A stretch of DNA of 64,000 nt, from positions 109,931 through 173,930 of the forward strand of contig NZ_AUDE01000011.1 of the NCBI RefSeq assembly GCF_000425305.1, in the 5' to 3' direction. This document shows, in pieces, positions 1 to 9,158 of this stretch. Both the position numbers and the translations under genes were made by a program. Position 1 is the stretch's first letter, and each line of letters opens with the position of its first letter. The notes beneath the pieces are model-generated. The model did no database searches, was not told where the DNA came from, and saw nothing but the letters and a program-made list of their open reading frames with translations. Origin of the DNA: Psychroserpens burtonensis DSM 12212 (GTDB lineage Bacteria; Bacteroidota; Bacteroidia; Flavobacteriales; Flavobacteriaceae).

Positions 1-185
1 TCTACCTTTCATAATATAATTTAAAATGTTTGTTTAAAAACCAATTTGATATAAGCAACTGCATAATACGTATATATAATATTCCACGCGTAATTCATAA
101 GATGAAATTACTAAAAGCACTCTCGGACTTGTAGTGGCAATTTTCCGAAGAAAAAACTCAATTTCAACGTTTTAATTATTTTAAG

Positions 186-527
186 ATGAAAACAAAATCA
201 TTTACAATTGCTAGTTTTTTTATTTGCCTTTTTACTTTAACTTCTATGACTACTGTACAGGATACACAAATTTTTGAAGGTGTTTATGACGGTAATGAAG
301 ATTATGGATATAATTTCATCGGTATGGATCAAGATGGAGAAGAGTTTACAATGACATTTCAAAACATTGATGAAGTACTTTTGAAATCATTTAATTTGAA
401 TACAGATAAATTAGTAGGTTCTAAATTTACAGTGTCATACACTTCAAAAACAGAAAAATCAGAAGACGAAGATGGTTATGAAGATGACGTAGAGGTTTAT
501 ACCATCACAGCCTTAAAAAAACTATAA
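186..527 (+). CDS. small exported protein of unknown function
   Basis: A 113-residue protein starts with a Sec-type signal peptide: Lys near the N terminus, a hydrophobic stretch to about residue 20, then a polar region. The mature part is rich in Asp, Glu, Tyr and Thr and has alternating polar/hydrophobic stretches suggesting a small beta-rich domain, with an acidic patch near residues 90-102. I do not recognise the family. It stands alone and is followed by a strong terminator hairpin, so it is probably monocistronic. Periplasmic location is inferred from the signal only. Confidence 0.7.
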   Translation: MKTKSFTIASFFICLFTLTSMTTVQDTQIFEGVYDGNEDYGYNFIGMDQDGEEFTMTFQNIDEVLLKSFNLNTDKLVGSKFTVSYTSKTEKSEDEDGYEDDVEVYTITALKKL

Positions 528-541
528 TTTTATAATACTAT

Positions 542-1945
542 TTATGATTTAGCCAACTCAATTGAGTTGGCTTTTTTGTTCTTTTGAAATCGACTAGAAA
601 AGAATACTTCCCAAATAAATACAACGTAAACAATCAGGTATTCTAAAGTAATAATCCAGAGATTTTCAGACTTATCTGCTTTATTGAGATGTCTATAAGC
701 AAAGTAACTTAAAATAATAACGAAACTCCAAACTAAGGGAAATTTATAATTAGTAAATACACTCAAAATTAAAAGTGTTGCAATGTACCAAGGGTGAACT
801 GTGGTGCTTAAAAACAGATAGAAAGAGAATGCAAAAAGCATATTTACAAAAAGTATTTTAGTATCAATTTTTCTTCGGAAAAGGGCCAAACCTATAATAC
901 ATAAAAACACCAAAATTGGTAAGATTTTCCCAATCACGGCAATTTCATTATATCCTGTATACCAGTACCCAATTTTACGAGCTAAGTAATAAATGCTCGC
1001 ATTAAATTCAAAATTAGTGAACCATAGTGCAACGGTTTGGGAATAGTTGTTTACAAATTCTAAAGAGAAAAAAGGAGTGAATAATAAGATTATAGTGATG
1101 CCTATAATACTATAGAAACCAATTAGTCTTGATAGTCCATTCTTGGTCGTTGAGCTTGTCGAAAAGAACCATTTAAACATCAAAGGTAAAAACAAAAGTG
1201 GTATCAATTTCACAGAAATGGATAACCCAAAAGCAACAGCTGCTAATTTCCATCGACCTGTATGTAAGAGATATAAACTCCATATCAGAAAGAAAATCAT
1301 GACACCTTCAAAATGAAGGTTTCCGGTCAATTCTATAATAATAAAAGGATTGAGAATATACCAAAAAATATTCTTAACAGGAATATTAAGTTGTTCTAGC
1401 AAGCGTTTTCCGAAGAAAAAAGTTCCAAAATCTGCTGCGACAATAAGTAAACGAAGCATAATTGTAGAACCTAAAATACTATGACTGGAGAATAGAGCAC
1501 TAATCAAAAAGCAGAGCTGATTGATTGGTGGATAATTGGTGTAATGACTACCGTTGAGTTCTCCCATACCTGCATAAAGCGCTTTAGCTTCTGCAACAGG
1601 AAAACTGCTTCCAGCTTGTATAAATGACTCTGGTGTGTAGAGATAAGGATTTAATCCTTCTAGAATCATCCGTCCATCCCAAATAAAACGGTAGAAATCC
1701 TGCGATAAATTCGGAATTGCTAAAATAAAAACAGCTCTAGATGAAAATGCAATTGCAGTTAAAAGCTTGATGTTGTTTTTCGCGTATTTCAGAAGTAAAA
1801 GAAATACCAAAAAAACCGAACAGTATAATGTAATAAGTTTAATAGACTCCGTTCTAACTAAGTCATAAGCAAAAAGCCAATAGAGAAAAAAGCTAACAAA
1901 AGTGAGCAGTAAAGAAACCTTATTAAGTTTCCAAAAGGGTATCAA
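542..1945 (-). CDS. polytopic GT-C-type glycosyltransferase (mannosyltransferase-like)
   Basis: A 467-residue membrane protein with roughly a dozen hydrophobic segments. An early acidic loop (F-I-W-D-G-R near residues 85-92) follows the first helices, as in polyprenol-phosphate-dependent GT-C enzymes. It probably transfers a sugar from a lipid-phosphate donor on the outer face of the inner membrane. The start is a TTG whose bases overlap the TGA stop of the upstream gene (TTGA), and no ATG precedes the first helix. It is last in a three-gene operon. The substrate is unknown; mannose is suggested only by family resemblance. Confidence 0.7.
   Translation of the reverse strand: MIPFWKLNKVSLLLTFVSFFLYWLFAYDLVRTESIKLITLYCSVFLVFLLLLKYAKNNIKLLTAIAFSSRAVFILAIPNLSQDFYRFIWDGRMILEGLNPYLYTPESFIQAGSSFPVAEAKALYAGMGELNGSHYTNYPPINQLCFLISALFSSHSILGSTIMLRLLIVAADFGTFFFGKRLLEQLNIPVKNIFWYILNPFIIIELTGNLHFEGVMIFFLIWSLYLLHTGRWKLAAVAFGLSISVKLIPLLFLPLMFKWFFSTSSTTKNGLSRLIGFYSIIGITIILLFTPFFSLEFVNNYSQTVALWFTNFEFNASIYYLARKIGYWYTGYNEIAVIGKILPILVFLCIIGLALFRRKIDTKILFVNMLFAFSFYLFLSTTVHPWYIATLLILSVFTNYKFPLVWSFVIILSYFAYRHLNKADKSENLWIITLEYLIVYVVFIWEVFFSSRFQKNKKANSIELAKS
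552..577 (+). terminator. intrinsic terminator of the small exported protein gene
   Basis: A perfect 20-bp palindrome (GCCAACTCAA followed directly by its complement, 552-571) is followed by six T residues (572-577). It lies 25 bp past the stop of the gene at 186-527. It sits inside the last codons of the convergent glycosyltransferase gene, so it is both a terminator on the plus strand and coding sequence on the minus strand. Confidence 0.75.
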
Positions 1946-3432
1946 AACTTAGATGTTATAGATTTGAAAAAGACATAACCAAACCCAATAAATAGCATCA
2001 AGTGAAAAGGGAATAACCCAAAGTCACCACCTTGATCACCAACAACAAATGCGCTATATAAGCCAAATGCAAAATACAACATTAGGATCCCTTCAAGAAT
2101 GACATGAGGTGATATTTTTTTCTTTAAATATTTGTTGCCTTTCCAAGAGTCTTTGAGTGTACTGATATTAAATTTTGGAGTGCGCACAAATTCACTACGC
2201 TTACCAGCATGACCTTCTAAGACAGCAATTGAGTTATGAAGTGAAAAGCCCATAGCAATTGAGAAAAAAGTAAAGAACATACCGACGTAACTAAAGAATT
2301 TTTTGAACCCGCTCCCATAAATTTCTTTATACATAAACCAATAGCAAACAAAGAAAATAACGGTACTCATTACAAAGAAACTCATAAAGTAAAAGTAGAA
2401 TCTCAAATGTTCATATTCATTTTTGATGTATAACATAGGGATACTCAAAACAGCGACAAGAAATACATTTAAAAACATCGTACTGTTCAATAAATGAAGT
2501 AAACCATGTACTTTCGTTTTAGCAGATATATTATTTGAGAGGATAACGCGAGTACACATTTTTCTAAAGTTTTCGGCACCACCTTTATTCCATCTAAATT
2601 GTTGTGAACGCGCAGCACTAATAACCACAGGTAATTCGGCAGGCGTTTCTACATCTTCTAAATATTTGAATTTCCAGTTTTTAAGTTGTGCTCTATAACT
2701 TAAATCTAAATCTTCAGTTAAGGTGTCACCTTCCCAGTTTCCAGCATCGATTATGCATTCTTTTCTCCAAACTCCAGCAGTACCATTAAAATTAATAAAA
2801 TGCCCTTTACTACTGCGTCCTACTTGCTCTAAAGTAAAATGTGCATCTAGTGCAAACGCTTGAATTTTTGTTAGTATAGAGTAATTTCTATTGATATGAC
2901 CCCAACGTGTTTGTACAACCCCAATTTGAGGGTCTTTAAAATAAAGTATGGTACGTTTTAACCAATCTTTCTGCGGAAGAAAATCGGCATCAAAAATAGC
3001 AATGTACTCCCCTTTAGCAATTTTAAGACCTTCTTTAAGTGCGCCCGCTTTAAATCCACTGCGATCTATTCTAGTAATGTGTGTAATATCTAAACCTGTA
3101 CTTTTAAGTTTTTCTATGTGCTCACGGGTTGTGATTACCGTTTCATCTGTAGAATCATCAAGTACTTGAATTTCTAATTTGTCTTTTGGGTAATCTAAAA
3201 GCGCAATATTATCTAACAAACGCTCCATTACATACATCTCATTAAATACAGGGAGCTGAATAGTGACTAGTGGGATTTCATCTGGATTAGAAAAGTCAAA
3301 TGTTTCACAATCTATGTTAGCTTTTTTCGATGATAAATAATTAAAAAGCAAGTTAAGTTGCGCTAACGCATACATGAAGATGAGTAGGATAGCAATAGTA
3401 TAAATGACTATAATTGTCGTTTCAAGAATCAT
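1942..3432 (-). CDS. processive family-2 glycosyltransferase (cellulose-synthase-like)
   Basis: A 496-residue protein with an N-terminal membrane helix, a cytoplasmic GT2 domain and C-terminal helices. All catalytic landmarks are present: Asp-Asp at 92-93, DAD at 148-150, TED at 239-241 and QQFRW at 277-281. This D,D,D,QxxRW pattern marks processive or lipid-acceptor GT2 enzymes. The ATG overlaps the preceding stop as ATGA, so it is translationally coupled to the DPM1-like gene upstream. It may build a polysaccharide or glycolipid; the product cannot be read from sequence. Confidence 0.82.
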   Translation of the reverse strand: MILETTIIVIYTIAILLIFMYALAQLNLLFNYLSSKKANIDCETFDFSNPDEIPLVTIQLPVFNEMYVMERLLDNIALLDYPKDKLEIQVLDDSTDETVITTREHIEKLKSTGLDITHITRIDRSGFKAGALKEGLKIAKGEYIAIFDADFLPQKDWLKRTILYFKDPQIGVVQTRWGHINRNYSILTKIQAFALDAHFTLEQVGRSSKGHFINFNGTAGVWRKECIIDAGNWEGDTLTEDLDLSYRAQLKNWKFKYLEDVETPAELPVVISAARSQQFRWNKGGAENFRKMCTRVILSNNISAKTKVHGLLHLLNSTMFLNVFLVAVLSIPMLYIKNEYEHLRFYFYFMSFFVMSTVIFFVCYWFMYKEIYGSGFKKFFSYVGMFFTFFSIAMGFSLHNSIAVLEGHAGKRSEFVRTPKFNISTLKDSWKGNKYLKKKISPHVILEGILMLYFAFGLYSAFVVGDQGGDFGLFPFHLMLFIGFGYVFFKSITSKF

Positions 3433-4127
3433 TGTTTAAAACTGTATTTAAAAATCCAACCTAAGATTTTTACGCCTGCAAATATAGCACCTTTTACCGT
3501 ACCTGAAACTTTTGAGACACCTATTCTATTTCTGTAGTTTACAGGTACTTCGACATAGTTAAATTTCTTACGTAAGGCCTTGAGTTGCATCTCAACCGTC
3601 CAACCATAAGTTTTGTCTTCCATTTTTAATTCTAGAAGCTTATTATACTTGATAGCTCTAAAAGGTCCTAAGTCTGTAAACTTAGCTCTAAATAAAATAG
3701 ACATTAATGTTGTTGCTAGCCAATTTCCGAAGATTTGAGGAATAGTCATCGACCCTTTTTCTCTTAATTCTTTTACTCGTGATCCAATTACAAAATCTAT
3801 ATTCTCGTTTAGAATTGGAGCTACTATTTTTGTCAATTCCTCAGGGTAATCACTGTAATCACCATCTAGAAAGACAATAATATCTGGTCGCTCAGCTTTC
3901 TCTAAGTTAGCGATATAATCCATGCCTTTTAAACAGGCATAACCATAACCTCTATTATTTTCAATAAGAACTGTTGCTCCAGCGTTTTTTGCATTGATTT
4001 CGGTATCATCGTTAGAGTGGTTACTGACGACAATAATTTCATTAACAATATCTGGAATATCCTTGATGACAAAACCGATAGAGTCTGCTTCATTATAAGC
4101 TGGGATGATCACTTTTATCTTGGGCAT
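3429..4127 (-). CDS. DPM1-like family-2 glycosyltransferase
   Basis: A 232-residue GT2 protein with the start I-I-P-A-Y-N-E-A, a nucleotide-sugar-binding acidic motif FLDGDYSD near residue 105, and no obvious membrane spans. Its size and layout match dolichol/polyprenol-phosphate sugar transferases, which would make the lipid-linked donor for the GT-C enzyme two genes downstream. First gene of the operon 4127 to 542, with ATGA overlap to the next gene. The sugar is not determined. Confidence 0.8.
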   Translation of the reverse strand: MPKIKVIIPAYNEADSIGFVIKDIPDIVNEIIVVSNHSNDDTEINAKNAGATVLIENNRGYGYACLKGMDYIANLEKAERPDIIVFLDGDYSDYPEELTKIVAPILNENIDFVIGSRVKELREKGSMTIPQIFGNWLATTLMSILFRAKFTDLGPFRAIKYNKLLELKMEDKTYGWTVEMQLKALRKKFNYVEVPVNYRNRIGVSKVSGTVKGAIFAGVKILGWIFKYSFKQ

Positions 4128-4145
4128 TTAAGGATTTTTGGATTG

Positions 4146-4153
4146 CAAATTTA
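4146..4153 (-). promoter_or_regulatory. candidate -7 box for the glycosyltransferase operon
   Basis: On the minus strand this reads TAAATTTG, an exact match to the Bacteroidota TAnnTTTG box. It lies 19 bp upstream of the ATG of the DPM1-like gene. A TTG lies about 23 bp further upstream (4177-4179), slightly farther than usual for a -33 element. Confidence 0.4.
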
Positions 4154-4217
4154 CAACTTTGAAATTTAGATAAATACAATCGCATTTTCTGGTTTCTGAA
4201 AAATTGAAACCTCTTAT

Positions 4218-5798
4218 TTATTTCTGATTAACAAGGTCCATTAAGTCTACATCATTACCTAAAAGTATTTCTGTAGGATTAATTCGTCCATCTTCAGGAC
4301 CATTCTCTAATTTTAAAACACCACGCGGACAAACAGCACTGCAAACACCACAGCCAACACAACTAGAACGCACTATGTTTTCTCCTTTTTGGGCATAAGC
4401 TCTCACATCAATTCCCATTTCGCAATAGGTAGAACAATTTCCGCAAGAAATACATTGTCCACCATTGGTTGTAATTCTAAATTTTGATTTAAAACGTTGT
4501 ACAAACCCTAAATATGCAGCAAGTGGACAACCAAAACGACACCAAACGCGATTTCCAAAAATAGGATAGAATCCTGTGCCAATAACTCCAGCAAAAATAG
4601 AGCCTATCACTAAACTGTAAATGCTTTGTACGGTTGATGTTTTAATGCCTAAAACAGTACCTGTGTCACTAAAAAAACTATACAGAGTCATAGCAGTCAT
4701 TACGATAACAAAGACTAAAACGCCGTGGACTAAATAACGTTCAACTTTCCATGCAAATAATGATTTGTCTGAGTGCTGCCTGTATGGGTCACCAAGTGTT
4801 TCTGCCAAGCCACCACAACCACAAACCCAAGAACAGTACCATCGTTTACCAAAGAAATAGACCATTATAGGAACAACAACTAAGGTGAGGGCAATTCCCC
4901 AAACTAGAATAAAAATTCCTATGCCACCAGTGTTAGTTAGCTCTTTTAAATTCCATTGAAAAAAGAAATCGTAATCTAGAGGGAAGGCATTTTTGAAATC
5001 GTAATAGGGCATTTGCAGTCTTACCATAATTTCAGGAATGATAAAAGCAAATACAATTTGAAAGAATAAAACCGATGTAGTTCTAAAGACTTGATAGATA
5101 TTATGACGGTATTTTATATACATTCTTACCGCCATTACTGTCATGACTGTGCAATACATAAAGCCATAAACAAACCAATGTCCAGCAGGATTTCCACTTA
5201 AGGCCTCACTAATTGGATCTACCAAAAGTGTCCAATTGGTCGCATATTCTGATGCAAAATAAAGGACTAAATAAAACGATACTAAAAATATAAAAACCAT
5301 CCAGCCAATCCAACCTCGATTTGTAGCACTTTGATGATAAATACCATCGTTTTTTATGCCTTTTTTGCCGAGTAAAATGACGTTTGGTAGTATGAACATT
5401 AGTGCGCCTATGATTCCTAAGCCAAAGGTTAATAACCACATCAATCCTTTATTATTAGCAATAAATCCGTTAGCAGATTTCTTACCAATAAAAGCAGCCA
5501 TAGCACTAGATTTGGTATATATTTTTTTATCCCATTCCTTGTTTTTCGTGTGGTTCTCATTAGCATTGTCTAACGCTTTAGAGATTTTAGGAGATAAGGA
5601 CTGCATCCCATTAAAGTCGCGACCAACGATATTTGATTTTATATCGTTTATAAAAACATCGCTTTCAATTTTTTGCTCTTTAATGATGGTATTAAAATTA
5701 GCTTCGTTTAAGTTGAAGGTGCCTAAAACCGGTAAAGCCGTGAAAAAGGCTAGTCCTATTAAGAAGATAACCAATCCTATATTTTTAATTGCTTTCAT
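4218..5798 (-). CDS. membrane-bound polyferredoxin, NosR/NapH-like
   Basis: A 526-residue protein with an N-terminal helix, a periplasmic region, several more helices and a C-terminal double ferredoxin domain. CxxxCGCGG near residue 322 and CRFGCP near residue 422 are the cytoplasmic Cys motifs of the NosR/NapH family. Two 4Fe-4S motifs follow, CISCGNCSTYCEMG and CVGCGVCSAVCPRG. It probably moves electrons across or along the inner membrane. The next minus-strand gene upstream is an FAD oxidoreductase, a plausible electron donor. There is no nos or nap gene in the window, so a role in denitrification is not supported. Confidence 0.82.
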   Translation of the reverse strand: MKAIKNIGLVIFLIGLAFFTALPVLGTFNLNEANFNTIIKEQKIESDVFINDIKSNIVGRDFNGMQSLSPKISKALDNANENHTKNKEWDKKIYTKSSAMAAFIGKKSANGFIANNKGLMWLLTFGLGIIGALMFILPNVILLGKKGIKNDGIYHQSATNRGWIGWMVFIFLVSFYLVLYFASEYATNWTLLVDPISEALSGNPAGHWFVYGFMYCTVMTVMAVRMYIKYRHNIYQVFRTTSVLFFQIVFAFIIPEIMVRLQMPYYDFKNAFPLDYDFFFQWNLKELTNTGGIGIFILVWGIALTLVVVPIMVYFFGKRWYCSWVCGCGGLAETLGDPYRQHSDKSLFAWKVERYLVHGVLVFVIVMTAMTLYSFFSDTGTVLGIKTSTVQSIYSLVIGSIFAGVIGTGFYPIFGNRVWCRFGCPLAAYLGFVQRFKSKFRITTNGGQCISCGNCSTYCEMGIDVRAYAQKGENIVRSSCVGCGVCSAVCPRGVLKLENGPEDGRINPTEILLGNDVDLMDLVNQK

Positions 5799-5926
5799 GT
5801 GTTTTTATATATTGTTTTTTTAACTGTCACATGCTGTTCGCAATTGATCATTCTCTTGGGTGATAATGCTTTTAACATGCTCGTTTCATATGCTTGTATA
5901 ATTCGATAAAATTGAAAATGTTTTAA

Positions 5927-7270
5927 TTAGGTCTTACTAAAAATGCGTTTCCAACTCTTTTTTTGTGATGTAAGATTGGTGTTAAATGTAGTGTTGTATT
6001 GTTTTAGAATGTCGCTTTCATAAACTTTATAAAATTCTGGATCAAAATTGGCGTCTTTCAAATAACTTATTACATGATTCATATCTCGTTTTTCAGTGAG
6101 CCACTTGTCAAAAATTTCGTGACGCATTCTAATTCCGAAAGTGTTTATTCCTAAAAATTCATTAGTGTCTTTATGGAAAGCAGCCGTAATGCAAATATCT
6201 TCTTTATGATGTTTCCAATGAAAATGAGTTTCATAATCTTTCGGTTTTGCAAATACCCAACCATAAGTTTGATATTCTATATCTAAAAATTTAGCGGAGT
6301 TAAACCAATGTCCAGGTTTGTATTCTATACGATTACTACAAATAGTTTGAGCTAAAGTCTCTCCCATCATTCGTCCTGTATACCAAACAGCTTCAATAGG
6401 TCTGCGGTTTCCAATGGCTTCATGTTGCTCAGCACAATCACCAATAGCAAACACATCTTTAATATTGGTTTCTAAAAAACGATTCACTTTTACACCACGT
6501 CCCAATTCTATTTTTGAAGATTTTAAGAAATCTATGTTTGGCGTTACACCTGCTGTTAATCCAACAACATTACAAGCGAGTTCTTCTCCAGTTTCTTCTA
6601 GGATAACAGATGTAACACGACCATTCTCATCACTTTTTATTTCTTTTAAATTAGTAGATAAACGTAAATCTATATGGTGATTTTTAATATGATTATTAAT
6701 CATTTGGCTCTCCCCTTTGGGTAATACACCATTCCAAAAACTATCTTCTCGCACTAAAAAAGTAATAGGAATTTTTCTGGAATTCAGCATTTCTGCTAGT
6801 TCAATGCCAATTAAACCACCACCAACAATGACAGCACGATTACAAACTTTGTTATTTGGAGCCAAAACTTCCAGACGATCTAAATCCTGCTTGTGATACA
6901 TTCCTATGACACCATCTAAATCTTGTCCTGGCCATCCAAATTTATTGGGTTTACTTCCAGTTGCGATGATGAGTTTGTCGTAATTGAGATGTCCACCATC
7001 AGCAAATTGTACTACTTTGTTATCTGTGTCAACCTCTTGAACATAGGCTTTGAGAAGTTCAATTCTATTCTTTTTCCAAAACCAATTTTCATAAGGTTGT
7101 GTGTGCTCAAATTTCATATGGCCCATATAAACATACATGATTGCTGTTCTTGAAAAGAAATAATCAGTTTCTGCAGATATGATTGTAATTTTCTTGTCGG
7201 AAAGTTTTCTAATGTGTCTTGCTAAGGTGACACCAGAAATTCCGTTTCCTATTATGACGATGTGTTCCAT
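5927..7270 (-). CDS. FAD/NAD(P)-dependent pyridine nucleotide-disulfide-type oxidoreductase
   Basis: 447 residues. An N-terminal FAD-binding GxGxxG (IIGNGISG), an NAD(P)-binding second Rossmann motif (IVGGGLIGIE near residue 148) and the FAD-ribityl motif FAIGDCAE near residue 275 define the family. There is no CxxxxC redox disulfide, so it is closer to ferredoxin or rubredoxin reductases and nitrite-reductase-like flavoproteins than to thiol reductases. The C-terminal ~130 residues are rich in His, Trp and Tyr and do not match the standard dimer domain. It lies 128 bp upstream of the polyferredoxin in the same direction, which suggests an electron-transfer pair. Confidence 0.8.
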   Translation of the reverse strand: MEHIVIIGNGISGVTLARHIRKLSDKKITIISAETDYFFSRTAIMYVYMGHMKFEHTQPYENWFWKKNRIELLKAYVQEVDTDNKVVQFADGGHLNYDKLIIATGSKPNKFGWPGQDLDGVIGMYHKQDLDRLEVLAPNNKVCNRAVIVGGGLIGIELAEMLNSRKIPITFLVREDSFWNGVLPKGESQMINNHIKNHHIDLRLSTNLKEIKSDENGRVTSVILEETGEELACNVVGLTAGVTPNIDFLKSSKIELGRGVKVNRFLETNIKDVFAIGDCAEQHEAIGNRRPIEAVWYTGRMMGETLAQTICSNRIEYKPGHWFNSAKFLDIEYQTYGWVFAKPKDYETHFHWKHHKEDICITAAFHKDTNEFLGINTFGIRMRHEIFDKWLTEKRDMNHVISYLKDANFDPEFYKVYESDILKQYNTTFNTNLTSQKKSWKRIFSKT

Positions 7271-7278
7271 TTTGAATG

Positions 7279-7292
7279 CCCGAGAAGTCGGG
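7279..7292. repeat. short hairpin of a repeated family, 8 bp upstream of a start codon
   Basis: CCCGA and TCGGG flank a GAAG loop. A related hairpin, with the same 5-4-5 layout, lies upstream of the susC start at 21679-21692. Confidence 0.5.
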
Positions 7293-7322
7293 TAACTATT
7301 GGTTGTTGTGACGGTTCAGTCG

Positions 7323-7341
7323 AAGGTTTTATTAAAACCTT
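7323..7341. repeat. perfect 8-bp inverted repeat in a divergent intergenic region
   Basis: AAGGTTTT and AAAACCTT flank an ATT loop between the divergent FAD oxidoreductase and GH113-like genes. It could be an operator or an mRNA hairpin; no T-run follows, so a terminator is unlikely. Confidence 0.45.
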
Positions 7342-7388
7342 AATAAACCTGTGGCATTTTGTTTAAATTTATAAATTAAATCTTTGGT

Positions 7389-8396
7389 ATGAGAATAATT
7401 TTAGTTTTCTGCGTTTCGTTTTTGCTCAATGGCTGCGCAATGTCGAAAGCGCCTTCAGAAAAAATTAATGGAGTTAGCTTTGTTGCTGCTAGAGAAGCTA
7501 TTGAAGATAGACATACAAATCCAGTGGTTAATGTTGGTGCTAATTATGCAGCGATTATGCCTTTTGGGTTTTTGAAAAATCTAGATCATCCCGAAATTAT
7601 TCATAATACAGATAGACAATGGTTTGGTGAAACCAGATCAGGAGGTAAGCAATATATTGAGGAGTTGAGGAAAAAGAATATTAAAATAATGGTTAAACCT
7701 CAAATTTGGGTTTGGAATGGTGAGTTTACGGGTCTCATTACGATGACCAATGAGGAGAATTGGAAAGATTTAGAAAACTCTTATACTAGTTTTATTATGG
7801 AGTATGCTGAGTTAGCGCAAGAAACCAAAGCCGAAATTTTGTGTATTGGTACAGAATTAGAAAATTTCGTTAAGGCACGTCCAGACTACTGGCATGATTT
7901 AATCACTAAAATCAAAACTATTTACAAAGGAAAACTAACCTATGCTGCCAATTGGGATGAGTTTAAACGTACGCCATTTTGGGGAGCATTAGATTTTATT
8001 GGAGTTGATGCTTATTTCCCAGTGAGCAATAATCAAACACCAAGTGTTGCAGATTGTAAAGCTGGATGGCAAGCGCATAAAACGGTTATTAAATCGGTTT
8101 CTGAAAAATACGATAGGCCTGTTTTATTCACAGAATATGGTTATCGAAGCGTTGATTTTACAGGAAAAGAACCATGGGTAAGCTCTCGTAGTATGACGTC
8201 CTTAAATTTTGACGGACAATCAAACGCAACACAGGCTTTATTTGAAGAATTTTGGAATGAGGACTGGTTTGCAGGTGGATTTATATGGAAATGGTTTCAT
8301 GCTCATGACAAAGTAGGAGGCGACAAAGACAATCAATTTACACCTCAAAATAAACCTGTTGAATTTGTGATTCAATCCTTTTATAAATCTAAATAG
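7389..8396 (+). CDS. GH113-like glycoside hydrolase, lipoprotein
   Basis: 335 residues with a lipoprotein signal ending at LNGC (Cys16). The rest looks like a (beta/alpha)8 glycosidase: the acid/base Glu is probably in CIGTELENF near residue 158, and the nucleophile Glu in LFTEYGYRS near residue 251, followed by the aromatic FIWKWFH. These match the GH113 endo-beta-mannanase type. It probably acts at the outer or inner membrane on a mannan-like or other beta-linked glycan. It is followed 30 bp later by a phosphatase gene. Substrate inferred from family only. Confidence 0.75.
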   Translation: MRIILVFCVSFLLNGCAMSKAPSEKINGVSFVAAREAIEDRHTNPVVNVGANYAAIMPFGFLKNLDHPEIIHNTDRQWFGETRSGGKQYIEELRKKNIKIMVKPQIWVWNGEFTGLITMTNEENWKDLENSYTSFIMEYAELAQETKAEILCIGTELENFVKARPDYWHDLITKIKTIYKGKLTYAANWDEFKRTPFWGALDFIGVDAYFPVSNNQTPSVADCKAGWQAHKTVIKSVSEKYDRPVLFTEYGYRSVDFTGKEPWVSSRSMTSLNFDGQSNATQALFEEFWNEDWFAGGFIWKWFHAHDKVGGDKDNQFTPQNKPVEFVIQSFYKSK

Positions 8397-8426
8397 TACC
8401 CTACATTTGTATATAGAAAAAAGACT

Positions 8427-9158
8427 ATGCGAACATTAGTTATTGGAGATATTCACGGTGGTTTAAGAGCACTCACGCAACTTATAGAAGTTTCTAAGGT
8501 GACCAAAGACGATAGACTAATTTTTGTTGGAGATTATGTAGATGGCTGGAGTGAATCTGCTCAAGTAATTCAATATTTAATAGAGTTATCCAAGACTAGT
8601 GACTGTGTTTTTATTAAAGGTAATCACGATGTTTGGTGTGCTGATTGGTTGCGAACAGGAGATGGTGATTCAGTTTGGCTAGCACATGGAGGAAAAGAAA
8701 CTGTCGACAGTTATGATGGGTTTTCTGAAGCAGATAAGAAACAACATTTATATTTTTTTGAAGATATGCAACTCTATCATATTGATAATGATAACCGGTT
8801 GTTTCTTCATGCAGGATTTACCTCAGTGTATGGCGTGGAAAAAGAAATACATAAAGAGAATTTCTACTTTGACCGTACGCTTTGGGAAATGGCCTTGACC
8901 ATGGATAAGCGTATTGACAAACAGTCTAAGTTGTATCCAAACCGACTCAAACATTACCATGAAATTTACATTGGTCATACACCAACAACCAATTTTAAAC
9001 AAAGCCAGCCTATGAATGCGATTAATGTTTGGAATGTGGATACAGGAGCAGCTTTTAAAGGAAAATTATCTGCTATGGATTTAGAAACTAAGGAAATGTT
9101 TCAAAGTGATACCGTTTATACCTTGTATCCAGATGAATTAGGACGTAATAAGCAATAA
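8427..9158 (+). CDS. calcineurin-type metallophosphoesterase (Ser/Thr phosphatase-like)
   Basis: 243 residues with the complete set of metal motifs: GDIHGG at 7-12, GDYVDG near 35, GNHD near 68, then HAGF near 123 and a late GHTP near 185. This pattern fits PrpA/ApaH-type cytoplasmic phosphatases acting on phosphoproteins or dinucleoside polyphosphates. There is no signal peptide. It is probably co-transcribed with the GH113-like gene. Its TAA stop abuts the stop of the convergent glycosyltransferase gene with no intervening base. Confidence 0.82.
   Translation: MRTLVIGDIHGGLRALTQLIEVSKVTKDDRLIFVGDYVDGWSESAQVIQYLIELSKTSDCVFIKGNHDVWCADWLRTGDGDSVWLAHGGKETVDSYDGFSEADKKQHLYFFEDMQLYHIDNDNRLFLHAGFTSVYGVEKEIHKENFYFDRTLWEMALTMDKRIDKQSKLYPNRLKHYHEIYIGHTPTTNFKQSQPMNAINVWNVDTGAAFKGKLSAMDLETKEMFQSDTVYTLYPDELGRNKQ

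Noticed and set aside
5356..5823. 155-codon plus-strand ORF
   Set aside because: It lies opposite the polyferredoxin gene, has no motif and no promoter, and the opposite frame has all its Cys motifs.
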